From Acidobacteriota bacterium (GTDB taxonomy: Bacteria > Acidobacteriota > Holophagae > Holophagales > Holophagaceae), in NCBI GenBank assembly GCA_021794095.1, contig JAJYRN010000009.1:62001-126000 (forward strand): a DNA stretch of 64,000 nt. Reading direction: 5' to 3'. Positions 45,602-53,105 of this stretch are shown here, in pieces. The notes below the pieces were generated by a model. The model did no database searches. It worked only from the letters and a program-made list of their open reading frames with translations, and was not told the DNA's origin. The translations under genes were made by a program, and so were the position numbers. The first letter of the stretch is position 1. Each line of letters begins with the position of its first letter.

Positions 45602-46116
45602 TGTCGGACCAGCCCACGCCCTCCTGGCTCCCCCCATTGCTGCCGTTCGAGGATTTCGGCGGCGATTGGCCTCGGTACCTGGAGGCGCTGTATACCGTGT
45701 TCCAGGCCGATTTCTGCGGTCGCCTTCCAGACTTCCAGGGGCGGCCCCTGGCCCTGAAGCGCCATCCGTTGGGCCAGGGGAAGGAGGCCACCTTCTGGCA
45801 TTTCATCCAGGAGGGCGAAGTCGAAGACGACCGGACGCCGGATCTCCGCCGTTGCGAGCGCATCCGCTGGCCCCGGCCGGTGATTGAAGCCCACGCCGAT
45901 GCAGGGCGGGTATGCCTCTGGTGTGAGCGGCGGAGCGCCAGGGGGCGCGGGCAGGAAGGCCGCTGGCAATTGGCCTTGCCTGATTTCAGCTACCTGGTGG
46001 TGCTGGCGGACCGGGGGCGGTTTCTCCTGCCCTGGACGGCCTATCACGTGGAGCGGCCCCATGAGCGCAGGAAGCTTGAGCAACGCTGGAACATCAGCCA
46101 GAAGGAAGGCCCATAA
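45601..46116 (+). CDS. Uncharacterised partner of the DUF3800 protein
   Basis: 171 residues, soluble. LPFEDFGGDWPRYLEALYTVFQADF opens it, then RPLALKRHPLGQGKEATFWHF and VIEAHADAGRVCLW, and LPDFSYLVVLADRGRFLLPWTAYHV near the C-terminus. I recall unannotated homologues next to DUF3800 genes but cannot name a family. The coupled start and joint flanking repeats argue that it functions with the DUF3800 protein. Confidence 0.75.
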   Translation: MSDQPTPSWLPPLLPFEDFGGDWPRYLEALYTVFQADFCGRLPDFQGRPLALKRHPLGQGKEATFWHFIQEGEVEDDRTPDLRRCERIRWPRPVIEAHADAGRVCLWCERRSARGRGQEGRWQLALPDFSYLVVLADRGRFLLPWTAYHVERPHERRKLEQRWNISQKEGP

Positions 46117-46261
46117 AGGGCTGGGGCCGCCACCCGGTGGATGACGGCCCCGCAACTCCTGCCGCACATGGTGGCTGAGCTGCTTTCAGCCTAGGCCCAC
46201 TGTTCTCCTGAAGCAAGGTCATCCGCGCCTGGGCCGGTCTGTTGGGAGGCCCGAAAAGTGG

Positions 46262-46303
46262 GAACACCGATGAACACCGATCAAAGCTGATGGACACCGA
46301 TCA
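46262..46303 (+). repeat. Right direct repeat flanking the DUF3800 module
   Basis: Copy of the 44763 element. Together they bracket a 1.46-kb segment carrying just the two-gene DUF3800 module. Confidence 0.75.
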
Positions 46304-46322
46304 AGCCGAACTGCTTTTGCCC

Positions 46323-46411
46323 TTATCTGTGTTCATCCGTGTTCATCTGTGGTTTCCCTTTCTTTTTCAATGAATTGGAACCACAGATGCACACAGATGA
46401 ACACGGATGAA
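46323..46411. repeat. Inverted repeat of ACAGATGAACACGGATG type
   Basis: Arms of some 32 nt (46323-46354 and 46379-46411) around an AT-rich loop. It belongs to the same loose class of ACACnGATGAACACnGATG intergenic sequences. It lies in the 548-bp gap 46117-46664. Confidence 0.75.
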
Positions 46412-46429
46412 AGAACGCCGAGATGCGGA

Positions 46430-46595
46430 TGAACAGGACTCCCCGGGTCACCGCTGGGTACGCCTGGCCCTCATCCGGCCGCCCGGCTCCCCCGGCACCG
46501 TCGGCGTGCGCCCCCACGCCACCGACCCCGATATGGCCGAGCGCCTGTGGATCCTGAGCGAACGGCTCAGGTACGCCTTTCTTGATACCCAGGAA
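46430..46595 (+). pseudogene. Possible SDR C-terminal fragment at the edge of the AT-rich island
   Basis: An open frame contains HATDPDMAERLWILSERL, again like an SDR C-terminus, after which the sequence turns abruptly AT-rich (GCCTTTCTTGATACC onwards). The break suggests insertion of the ATPase-TIR island into or next to an SDR gene. Support is limited to this short match. Confidence 0.3.
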
Positions 46596-46664
46596 TTAGC
46601 AAAAAATACACAATAGAGTCATTTCTGGTTGAGTGCAGATGGCTGAGAAATCCATTGCTTTAAA

Positions 46665-48143
46665 TTATAAATTTTCAAGTTTTGAAATAACTTTAAATGT
46701 GATTTCATCAGTAATTTTATTTTGAAGTGAATCGCCGTATTCTATGTAATTATTAAAATTAATTCCGAGAAGATCCCTTGGGATTCCTGGAAAAATAGTA
46801 TCATCAAGATAGACTGGAATTACCGAACCGTCGGAAATACGGGGAAGAAAGCATTCCCTCTCGAATGTCGGCCATATTTTTTCAAGATGAAAGGTGTCGA
46901 GCAAACAGATGACAAATCGACATTGTTCGCTAAATATTTGGTTGAATTTTTTGTGGAGGGCTGTGCCAAGAAAATTGGCTTCGTAGAGTTCATCAAAAAA
47001 GATCGAACAATCTAGTGATTCAAGCTGTCTATTGATTTGTCTCGCAAGATCCCTGTTTTCGCCTGCAAACGAAATAGCAAAATCAAATTCGTAACTTATG
47101 GGTTGATTTCTAAAGCCACAAATTCGGCGAATTTCATCCCAATTTAGGTGTTTAATATAATAAAAAAGAGCCGGATCTTCAATAGCAAAAGATTTTGTTT
47201 CAGCATTATAGTAAAAATGCTTATCACAAATAGGTTTCGAATCAATAAGGGTTGTTAATCTGTATTCTTTGATGTTATTGATGCTTCCACGAACTTCTGG
47301 GTTAGCATTTGCAAGTTCCGTAAGATCCACAAAAGATGTATCTTGTTCTCCCACACATTTTAATAACTTAAAATATGGATCATTTGTGGATCGAAATCTA
47401 TTGCCTCTACAGAATTCCTTTACGGCCTCTTGGTACGAATGCTCAAGCTTGCTAATGACTTTCGTGCGTATTGAAGTGGATGAATATTCAAGACTTCTAG
47501 AGAAGGTTTGCGTTTTATCTACATTATTTATAATGCATATCACTTGACAAACCAACTGCGTAAGCCAGTAATCACCACGCGTTTCGTTGAAAATAATATC
47601 ATAATTCACAAATTTAACTAGTAGTTTTTCTTCACCTTTTCTGATTAATTCGATAGTCGATTCTTTTGAGGCAGGTTGAATCCGATGGATTCCGCATCTT
47701 TTGGCAATATCATGAACAAGGTGGATTAGCTCACTTCCTACCTTGTTGATTCCAATGATAACGACTTTTGGATGAGTGGCCTCACCATATTCCTCTGCAG
47801 CTATTTTAATTATATTTGCAATTTTAGATTGAACAGCTCGATTAAGTCGATGAAAGTCATCGACAATAAATTTGCCGGTTATTTCTCCACTTGATAATTG
47901 TATTATTCGTGGTATATCTCGTGATCTTCTTGCGGAAAGATATTCGAATCCCGAATCTTGTAGTGATTCTTCCAGGATTTTTATTACAGTCGTTGTTTTT
48001 CCAGTTCCAGATTGACCTTCAATGATTACTGGTTTTCCTGGGGTGCGTAGGTCTACAAGAATTTCTCCAAAATTCGGAGGTTTTACGAACGTAAATGCTG
48101 GAACGCCCTCGGTCCGGAACACCTCTTCCAATGGGTATATCAT
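46665..48143 (-). CDS. P-loop ATPase with C-terminal TIR domain, likely antiphage effector
   Basis: 492 residues and strikingly AT-rich against its surroundings, so recently acquired. Residues 1-230: STAND/AAA-like ATPase with Walker A EGQSGTGKTT (42-51) and Walker B FIVDDFHR (92-99). Residues 255-340: winged-helix-like segment ending SFAIEDPALFYYIKHL. Residues 352-485: TIR domain starting FDFAISFAGENRDLARQI, with FFDELYEANFLGTALHKKF and W424-PTF-E428, the W-x3-E placement of the catalytic Glu of NADase TIRs. No sensor repeats follow. GGAG 7 nt upstream of the ATG. Inferred role: NAD-depleting abortive-infection protein. Confidence 0.9.
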   Translation of the reverse strand: MIYPLEEVFRTEGVPAFTFVKPPNFGEILVDLRTPGKPVIIEGQSGTGKTTTVIKILEESLQDSGFEYLSARRSRDIPRIIQLSSGEITGKFIVDDFHRLNRAVQSKIANIIKIAAEEYGEATHPKVVIIGINKVGSELIHLVHDIAKRCGIHRIQPASKESTIELIRKGEEKLLVKFVNYDIIFNETRGDYWLTQLVCQVICIINNVDKTQTFSRSLEYSSTSIRTKVISKLEHSYQEAVKEFCRGNRFRSTNDPYFKLLKCVGEQDTSFVDLTELANANPEVRGSINNIKEYRLTTLIDSKPICDKHFYYNAETKSFAIEDPALFYYIKHLNWDEIRRICGFRNQPISYEFDFAISFAGENRDLARQINRQLESLDCSIFFDELYEANFLGTALHKKFNQIFSEQCRFVICLLDTFHLEKIWPTFERECFLPRISDGSVIPVYLDDTIFPGIPRDLLGINFNNYIEYGDSLQNKITDEITFKVISKLENL

Positions 48144-48210
48144 TCTTGATCTCCGGTAGATTGTCTTGAGTTAGTGATCAGTCTGAAGGGTGCGAACTAG
48201 ACAGGGGCCG

Positions 48211-50688
48211 TCACCCCATCGGCTCTTCATGCCCGCACTTGGGGCAGATCAGCACCTGGATGGGATCTTTGCCCCGGGGCTTGCGGGTCTTTTCGCCCAT
48301 GGTGGGGTTCTTGCAGGCGGGGCAGGTGACGGGGACGGGCTTGTCCCAGGCGGTGTAGTCGCACTTGGGGTAGTTCACGCAGCCGTAGAAGATCTTGCCG
48401 AAGCGGGTCTTTCTCGGGCTGAGGCCGCCGCCGCACTTGGGGCAGGGGACGGGGAGGATCTCCTTCTTCACGGTCTTGCAGGTGGGGTAGTCCACGCAGC
48501 AGACGAACTCGCCGTAGCGGCCGTGCCGCTTCACGAAGCCCTTGCCGCAGTTGGGGCACTTCTCGCCGGTGGGCTCGTCCGGGGGCACGGGGATGCCCTT
48601 GGGATCGGCCTTCACAATGCCCTTGCAGGCGGGGTAGTTGGGGCAGGCCCAGAAGGGGCCCCACTGGCCCTTGCGCAGGTTCATGGGCGTGGTGCCGCAG
48701 AGCGGGCACTCCGGCGCGTCCTCCGGCTCCTCCAGCTTCTCCAGGTCGGCCGTGTAGTCGCACTTGTCCTTCTCGTTCTCCGCGCCGTAGTTGGTGCAGC
48801 CCACGAACAGCCCGTTGCGGCCGATGCGCTTGAGCAGCATGCCCGGGTGCTTCTTCCGGTCGCCGCACTTGGGGCATTTCTCCCCCGTGGGCACGCCGGC
48901 CTTGAGGTTCTGCATGTCCTGCCCGGCGGCCTTGAGCGCCAGTTCGAAGGGACCGTAGAAGTCCGTCATGGCCTTCTTGAAGGTGAGCTTGCCCTCCTCG
49001 ATGCGGTCGAGGTTGCCCTCCATGCCCGAGGTGTACTTGGGATCCAGCAGATCCTGGAAGCCCTGCAGCAGCAGGTCGGTGACCGTCATACCGAGGTCGG
49101 TCGGCTTGAAGCGGCCCTCGTGCTTCTTCACGTAGTCCCGGTCCTGGATGGTGGCGATGATGCTGGCGTAGGTGGAGGGGCGGCCGATGCCATCCTCCTC
49201 CAGCTCCTTCACGAGCGTGGCTTCGTTGAACCGCGCGGGGGGCTTGGTGAAGGACTGGTCGGCGTCGAGCTGCTCCAGCCTCAGGGGCTCGCCCAGCTTC
49301 AGGGCGGGCAGCAGGCCCTCGTCTTCGTCCTCCTCGTCGTCGCCCTTGGCGGCGTCGGCGATGGCCTCGGCATCCGTCTCGCTCTTGTCGGCGCGGTACA
49401 CGGCCAGCCAGCCGGGGAAACGCTCGATCTCGCCCTTGGCTTCAAATAAGGCCGTCTCCTTCTTCCCCAGCTCGACTTCCGACTGCACCACGGTCTCGTC
49501 GAAGCGGGCGGCCTCCATCTGGCTGGCCATCGTCCGCCGCCAGATGAGGGCGTAGAGGCGGAACTGGTCGGGCTCCAGGTGGCCACGCAGGCTCTCGGGC
49601 GTGCGGGTGATGTCCGTGGGGCGGATGGCCTCGTGGGCATCCTGCGCCCCGGCCTTGCCGGTGTAGACGCGGGCCTTGGCGGGCAGGTATTCCTTCCCGT
49701 ATTTCTTGGCGATGAATTCGCGGGTGGCCTCCACGGCCTCGGGGGCCATGCGGGGCGAATCGGTGCGCATGTAGGTGATGAGGCCCACGGGGCCTTCGCC
49801 GAAGTCAGCGCCCTCGTACAGCCGCTGGGCGTTCTGCATGGTGCGGCTGACGCTCATCTTCAGTTTCTGGGCCGATTCCTGCTGGAGCTTGGCCGTGGTG
49901 AAGGGGGCGGCGGGGTTCCGCTTCTTCTCCTTGGTATCGAGGCCGGTCACGGTGTAGGCGGCCTTCTCCAGCTTCGCCTTCAGATCCTTGGCCTGGACGG
50001 CATCGGCGATGCGGCGCTTCGTCTCCTTGTTGCCGAGCTGGAGGGCCTCGCCGCCCACCTTCACCAGCTTCATCCAGAAGGCGGGGGGCAGCTTGGCGCC
50101 GAAGCGGCCCTTCAGCACCCAGTACTCGACGGGATTGAAGGCCAGGATCTCCCGCTCGCGGTCCACGATGATGCGCACGGCCACGCTCTGGACGCGCCCG
50201 GCGCTGAGGCCCCGGCGCACCTTGTCCCAGAGCACCTGGCTCACCTTGTAGCCCACGAGGCGGTCCAGCACGCGGCGGGCCCGCTGGGCGTCCACGAGCT
50301 TCTTATTGATGACCGTGGGCGCGGCCATGGCCTTCTGGATGCCCGCGGGGGTGATCTCGTTGAAGAGGACGCGGCTCACGGGGAGGGTCTTGGGGGGCTT
50401 GATGGCCTCCAGCAGGTGCCAGCTGATGGCCTCCCCTTCGCGGTCAGGGTCAGTGGCGAGCACCAGGGCGTCGGCGGTCTTGGCGGCGGCGCGCAGCTCC
50501 TTGACCACCTTCTCTTTGGCCGGGCTGATCTCGTATTCCTCCTGGAACCCGTTCTCGATGTCCACGCCCAGCTTCTTGGGCAGATCCCGGATGTGGCCCA
50601 CGGAGGCCATGACCTTGTACCCCTTGCCGAGGTACTTGGTGATGGTCTTCGCCTTCGAGGGGCTTTCGACGATCACGAGTTTCGTCAC
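48211..50688 (-). CDS. topA: DNA topoisomerase I
   Basis: Type IA topoisomerase relaxing negative supercoils, 825 residues. Toprim domain KLVIVESPSKAKTI, DPDREGEAIS; the active-site Tyr region GPVGLITYMRTDS; and ARVYTGKAGAQDAHEAIRPTD. The C-terminal third holds five zinc-ribbon modules, four with CPxC...C..YPxC spacing and a last one CPAC...CPKC. GTG start with GGGAG 7 nt upstream; an in-frame ATG 27 nt earlier is less likely. dprA is the next gene upstream on the same strand, a frequent pairing. Confidence 0.97.
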   Translation of the reverse strand: MTKLVIVESPSKAKTITKYLGKGYKVMASVGHIRDLPKKLGVDIENGFQEEYEISPAKEKVVKELRAAAKTADALVLATDPDREGEAISWHLLEAIKPPKTLPVSRVLFNEITPAGIQKAMAAPTVINKKLVDAQRARRVLDRLVGYKVSQVLWDKVRRGLSAGRVQSVAVRIIVDREREILAFNPVEYWVLKGRFGAKLPPAFWMKLVKVGGEALQLGNKETKRRIADAVQAKDLKAKLEKAAYTVTGLDTKEKKRNPAAPFTTAKLQQESAQKLKMSVSRTMQNAQRLYEGADFGEGPVGLITYMRTDSPRMAPEAVEATREFIAKKYGKEYLPAKARVYTGKAGAQDAHEAIRPTDITRTPESLRGHLEPDQFRLYALIWRRTMASQMEAARFDETVVQSEVELGKKETALFEAKGEIERFPGWLAVYRADKSETDAEAIADAAKGDDEEDEDEGLLPALKLGEPLRLEQLDADQSFTKPPARFNEATLVKELEEDGIGRPSTYASIIATIQDRDYVKKHEGRFKPTDLGMTVTDLLLQGFQDLLDPKYTSGMEGNLDRIEEGKLTFKKAMTDFYGPFELALKAAGQDMQNLKAGVPTGEKCPKCGDRKKHPGMLLKRIGRNGLFVGCTNYGAENEKDKCDYTADLEKLEEPEDAPECPLCGTTPMNLRKGQWGPFWACPNYPACKGIVKADPKGIPVPPDEPTGEKCPNCGKGFVKRHGRYGEFVCCVDYPTCKTVKKEILPVPCPKCGGGLSPRKTRFGKIFYGCVNYPKCDYTAWDKPVPVTCPACKNPTMGEKTRKPRGKDPIQVLICPKCGHEEPMG

Positions 50689-50737
50689 TGGACATCTCCC
50701 TTGGGGGCTAAGCATGGAACCGGGGCCCGGCGGTTTG

Positions 50738-51571
50738 TCAAGTGACCCTCAGGCTGGAAAGGTCTTCCAGCAGATCGGCCGGGGAGCGGCAGAGCCGCGC
50801 CGCGCCTTCCCGCAGGAGGGCGTTGGGCCCCTCGGCGGAGGGATCCTCCGGTGATCCGGGGCACACCCAGAGCTCCTTGCCCAGGTCGAGGGCCAGGCGG
50901 GCGGTGACCAGGGAACCGGATCTCTGCCGGGCTTCGACGACCAGCACCCCCTCCGTCCAGGCCGCCAGCAACCAGTTCCGCCGGGGGAAGTGCCACTTCC
51001 GGGGCGGCGCCTCGGGCGGGAAGGGCGTGATCACCCCGCCCCCCGCCGTGACGATCCGCTCCATGAGGGGAATGTGCTCGGGCGGGTAGGGCTGGTCCAG
51101 GCCCGATCCCAGCACGCCCCAGGTGGCGCCGGCGTCGAGCGCCCCCTCGTGGGCCGCGCCGTCCACGCCCCGGGCCAGGCCCGAGAGCACGGCCACGCCC
51201 GCCGCCGTGAGCGCCTTCGCCCAGGCCCGGGCCCGGGCCCGCCCGCGGGCGCTGGCCTGGCGGCTGCCCACCACGGCCAGGCGCGGGCCGGGTGGCGGCA
51301 GGGTGCCCCGCACCCACAGGGCCACGGGATAGGGCAGGGGCGCCAGCAGGGCGTCCACGCCCGCGTCGCCGGGCAGCAGCAGGCGGGCGCCCCGGTCCCG
51401 GGCCTCGGCCTGGCGCCGGGGCAGATCGGCCATGAGCGCGGCCAGGGCCCCGGCCGCCTCTGGGGGCAAGGCGGGGATGCGGCCCGCCTGCAGCTCGGCC
51501 CACAGCGCGGCCTTCTGGCGCTCGGGCCAGGCGAGGAGGGTGAAGGCAAGGGCCCAGGGGCGGAGATCCAT
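50738..51571 (-). CDS. dprA: DNA-processing protein DprA
   Basis: Loads RecA onto incoming single strands during natural transformation. The 277-residue protein has the Rossmann-like core: [42 protein letters not shown] (in part), [22 protein letters not shown] and [23 protein letters not shown]. The N-terminal SAM-like region is short and the C-terminal winged helix is missing or minimal. An ATG 24 nt upstream is also possible. Competence is consistent with pilD elsewhere in the window. Confidence 0.93.
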   Translation of the reverse strand: MDLRPWALAFTLLAWPERQKAALWAELQAGRIPALPPEAAGALAALMADLPRRQAEARDRGARLLLPGDAGVDALLAPLPYPVALWVRGTLPPPGPRLAVVGSRQASARGRARARAWAKALTAAGVAVLSGLARGVDGAAHEGALDAGATWGVLGSGLDQPYPPEHIPLMERIVTAGGGVITPFPPEAPPRKWHFPRRNWLLAAWTEGVLVVEARQRSGSLVTARLALDLGKELWVCPGSPEDPSAEGPNALLREGAARLCRSPADLLEDLSSLRVT

Positions 51572-51648
51572 GCGATGCCGGGAAGGTGTTCCCATCCTGG
51601 GACGGAGATGCGGCGGGGCGCAAGCGGGGAACGACGCAGGCTTTCTCC

Positions 51649-51676
51649 TTGCGTTCCGGGCCTGGGCCGCTAGACT
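51649..51676 (+). promoter_or_regulatory. rpmB promoter
   Basis: -35 TTGCGT and -10 TAGACT with a 16-bp spacer, followed by GG; the rpmB ATG is 42 nt downstream. One of the few cases here with a recognisable -35. Confidence 0.6.
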
Positions 51677-51717
51677 GGTTCTCTTGGCTGTTCCGCCCCT
51701 TGGCCCGTGAGGTTCCC

Positions 51718-51909
51718 ATGTCCCGTCAGTGCGAAATCTGTGGCAAGAAGCCCCAGTTCGGGAACAACGTCTCCCACTCCAACAACATCACCAAGCGCCG
51801 CTGGAACCCGAACATCCAGCGCGTGCGTGCCCTCGTGGGCGGTGTGCCCAAGCGGCTGCGCGTCTGCACGTCCTGCATCCAGGCCGGCAAGGTTCTGAAG
51901 GCCGTCTAG
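51718..51909 (+). CDS. rpmB: 50S ribosomal protein bL28
   Basis: 63-residue large-subunit protein: [22 protein letters not shown] at the start (given in part), [12 protein letters not shown] in the middle and [15 protein letters not shown] at the end. The two CxxC pairs show the zinc-binding (C+) paralogue form. Single gene between a clear promoter and a strong terminator. Confidence 0.97.
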   Translation: MSRQCEICGKKPQFGNNVSHSNNITKRRWNPNIQRVRALVGGVPKRLRVCTSCIQAGKVLKAV

Positions 51910-51925
51910 GCTGAAGCGCCCCTCT

Positions 51926-51953
51926 GAAGCGGCGGCCTGCGGGCCGCCGCTTC
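51926..51953 (+). terminator. rpmB terminator
   Basis: Perfect 12-bp stem GAAGCGGCGGCC with loop TGCG, 17 nt after the rpmB stop. Followed by GCGTTTCG only. Confidence 0.7.
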
Positions 51954-51971
51954 GCGTTTCGCCGCCCCCTG

Positions 51972-51977
51972 TACACT
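51972..51977 (+). promoter_or_regulatory. -10 TACACT, leaderless spacing, for tsaB
   Basis: TACACTGG, ending 7 nt before the tsaB ATG. Confidence 0.45.
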
Positions 51978-51984
51978 GGATCCC

Positions 51985-52680
51985 ATGCTGCTCGCCCTCG
52001 ATACCACCACGGAGATCCTCCACCTGGCGCTGATCCAGGGCGACCGGGCCTGGACGCGGCGGGTGGCCTCGGGACCGGGGCGGGGCCACAGCGAGCGGCT
52101 GCTCCCGGCCCTGGACGCCCTGCTGGCGGAGGCGGGCGGCAAGCCCGCGGACCTCACGGGCGTGGCCGCCTGCGTGGGGCCGGGCGGGTTCACGAGCCTG
52201 CGCATCGGCGTGGCCACAGCCGAGGGCCTGGGCCTCACGGGCCTGCCCACCTGGGGCTTCTCCGCCTTCGCCTTCCGGGCCGAGGCCCTGCGTCAGGCGG
52301 GCGTGGCGGGCCCGGTGTGGATCCTCCTGGATGGCCAGCGGGGCGAGGCCTTCCACCAGCGCTGGGTGGCGGAGGCCACGGAACCGGCCGCCAAGCATCC
52401 CCTCGCCACCCTGGCGGAGCGCGTGAAGGGCGAGCCCTGGTGGGCGCCGGAGGCCTACGCGCCCACGGTGGCGTCGGTGCTGACCGAAGGCCGGATCACC
52501 CTGGCGGACGAGGGCGCGGCCATGCTGGCGGGCCTGGTGGCCCTGGCGCGGCGCGTGGCTCAGGGGCCGCCGGAGAACCCGCTCACCCCCTTCTACCTGC
52601 GCCAGACGGACGCGGAGCTGAACTTCCCCCACGCCGCCGCCCATCTGCCGGAGACCCTGCGCAAGGGCGTGGCGCGATGA
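51985..52680 (+). CDS. tsaB: tRNA threonylcarbamoyladenosine biosynthesis protein TsaB
   Basis: Part of the TsaBDE complex that makes t6A37 in ANN-decoding tRNAs. The 231-residue ASKHA-fold protein has LLALDTTTEILHLALI, GHSERLLPALDALLAEAG and CVGPGGFTSLRIGVATAEGL. It is a catalytically inactive partner of TsaD. The stop overlaps the next start (ATGA), giving a tsaB-rimI-MutS-like operon. Confidence 0.95.
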   Translation: MLLALDTTTEILHLALIQGDRAWTRRVASGPGRGHSERLLPALDALLAEAGGKPADLTGVAACVGPGGFTSLRIGVATAEGLGLTGLPTWGFSAFAFRAEALRQAGVAGPVWILLDGQRGEAFHQRWVAEATEPAAKHPLATLAERVKGEPWWAPEAYAPTVASVLTEGRITLADEGAAMLAGLVALARRVAQGPPENPLTPFYLRQTDAELNFPHAAAHLPETLRKGVAR

Positions 52681-53105
52681 GCGAACCGGAGGGGGCCGAG
52701 GTCGTCCGGCTCCCGGCGGGCGACCCGCTGCCGGACTGGGTGGCGCGGCTGGACCGCACGGCCTTCGGCGCGGCCTGGAAGGCCCCCGCCGCCCACGAGG
52801 CCCTGTGGCTGATCCCCGAGGTGGCCTTCGCCCGCTGGAGCCGCGTGCCCGCCGCTGGAGAGGCCGAACTGCTGCGCATCGCCGTGGATCCCGCCCACCG
52901 GGGCCGGGGCCTGGGCCGCCGCCTGCTAGAGGCCTGCCAGCGCGAGCTGGAGGCAGAGGGCCTCGTCCACCTCTTCCTCGAGGTGCGCGTCTCCAACGCC
53001 GCCGCCATCCAGCTCTACCGCACCTGCGGCTGGAAGCCCTGCGGCCGCCGCCCCGCCTACTACCCCGATGGCGAGGACGCGGCGCTGTTCCAGAGGGTGC
53101 CATGA
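52677..53105 (+). CDS. rimI: Ribosomal-protein-alanine N-acetyltransferase-like GNAT
   Basis: 142-residue GNAT with the acetyl-CoA loop VDPAHRGRGLGRRLLEAC and LFLEVRVSNAAAIQLYRTCGWKPCGRRPAYY, diagnostic of RimI, which acetylates the N-terminus of S18. The tsaB-rimI pairing is widespread and strengthens the call. Overlaps tsaB by 4 nt and the following gene by 4 nt. Confidence 0.9.
   Translation: MSEPEGAEVVRLPAGDPLPDWVARLDRTAFGAAWKAPAAHEALWLIPEVAFARWSRVPAAGEAELLRIAVDPAHRGRGLGRRLLEACQRELEAEGLVHLFLEVRVSNAAAIQLYRTCGWKPCGRRPAYYPDGEDAALFQRVP

Noticed and set aside
44361-46664. Insertion sequence or integrase around the DUF3800 module
   Set aside because: No transposase or recombinase frame and no convincing terminal inverted repeats were found; only direct repeats flank the module.
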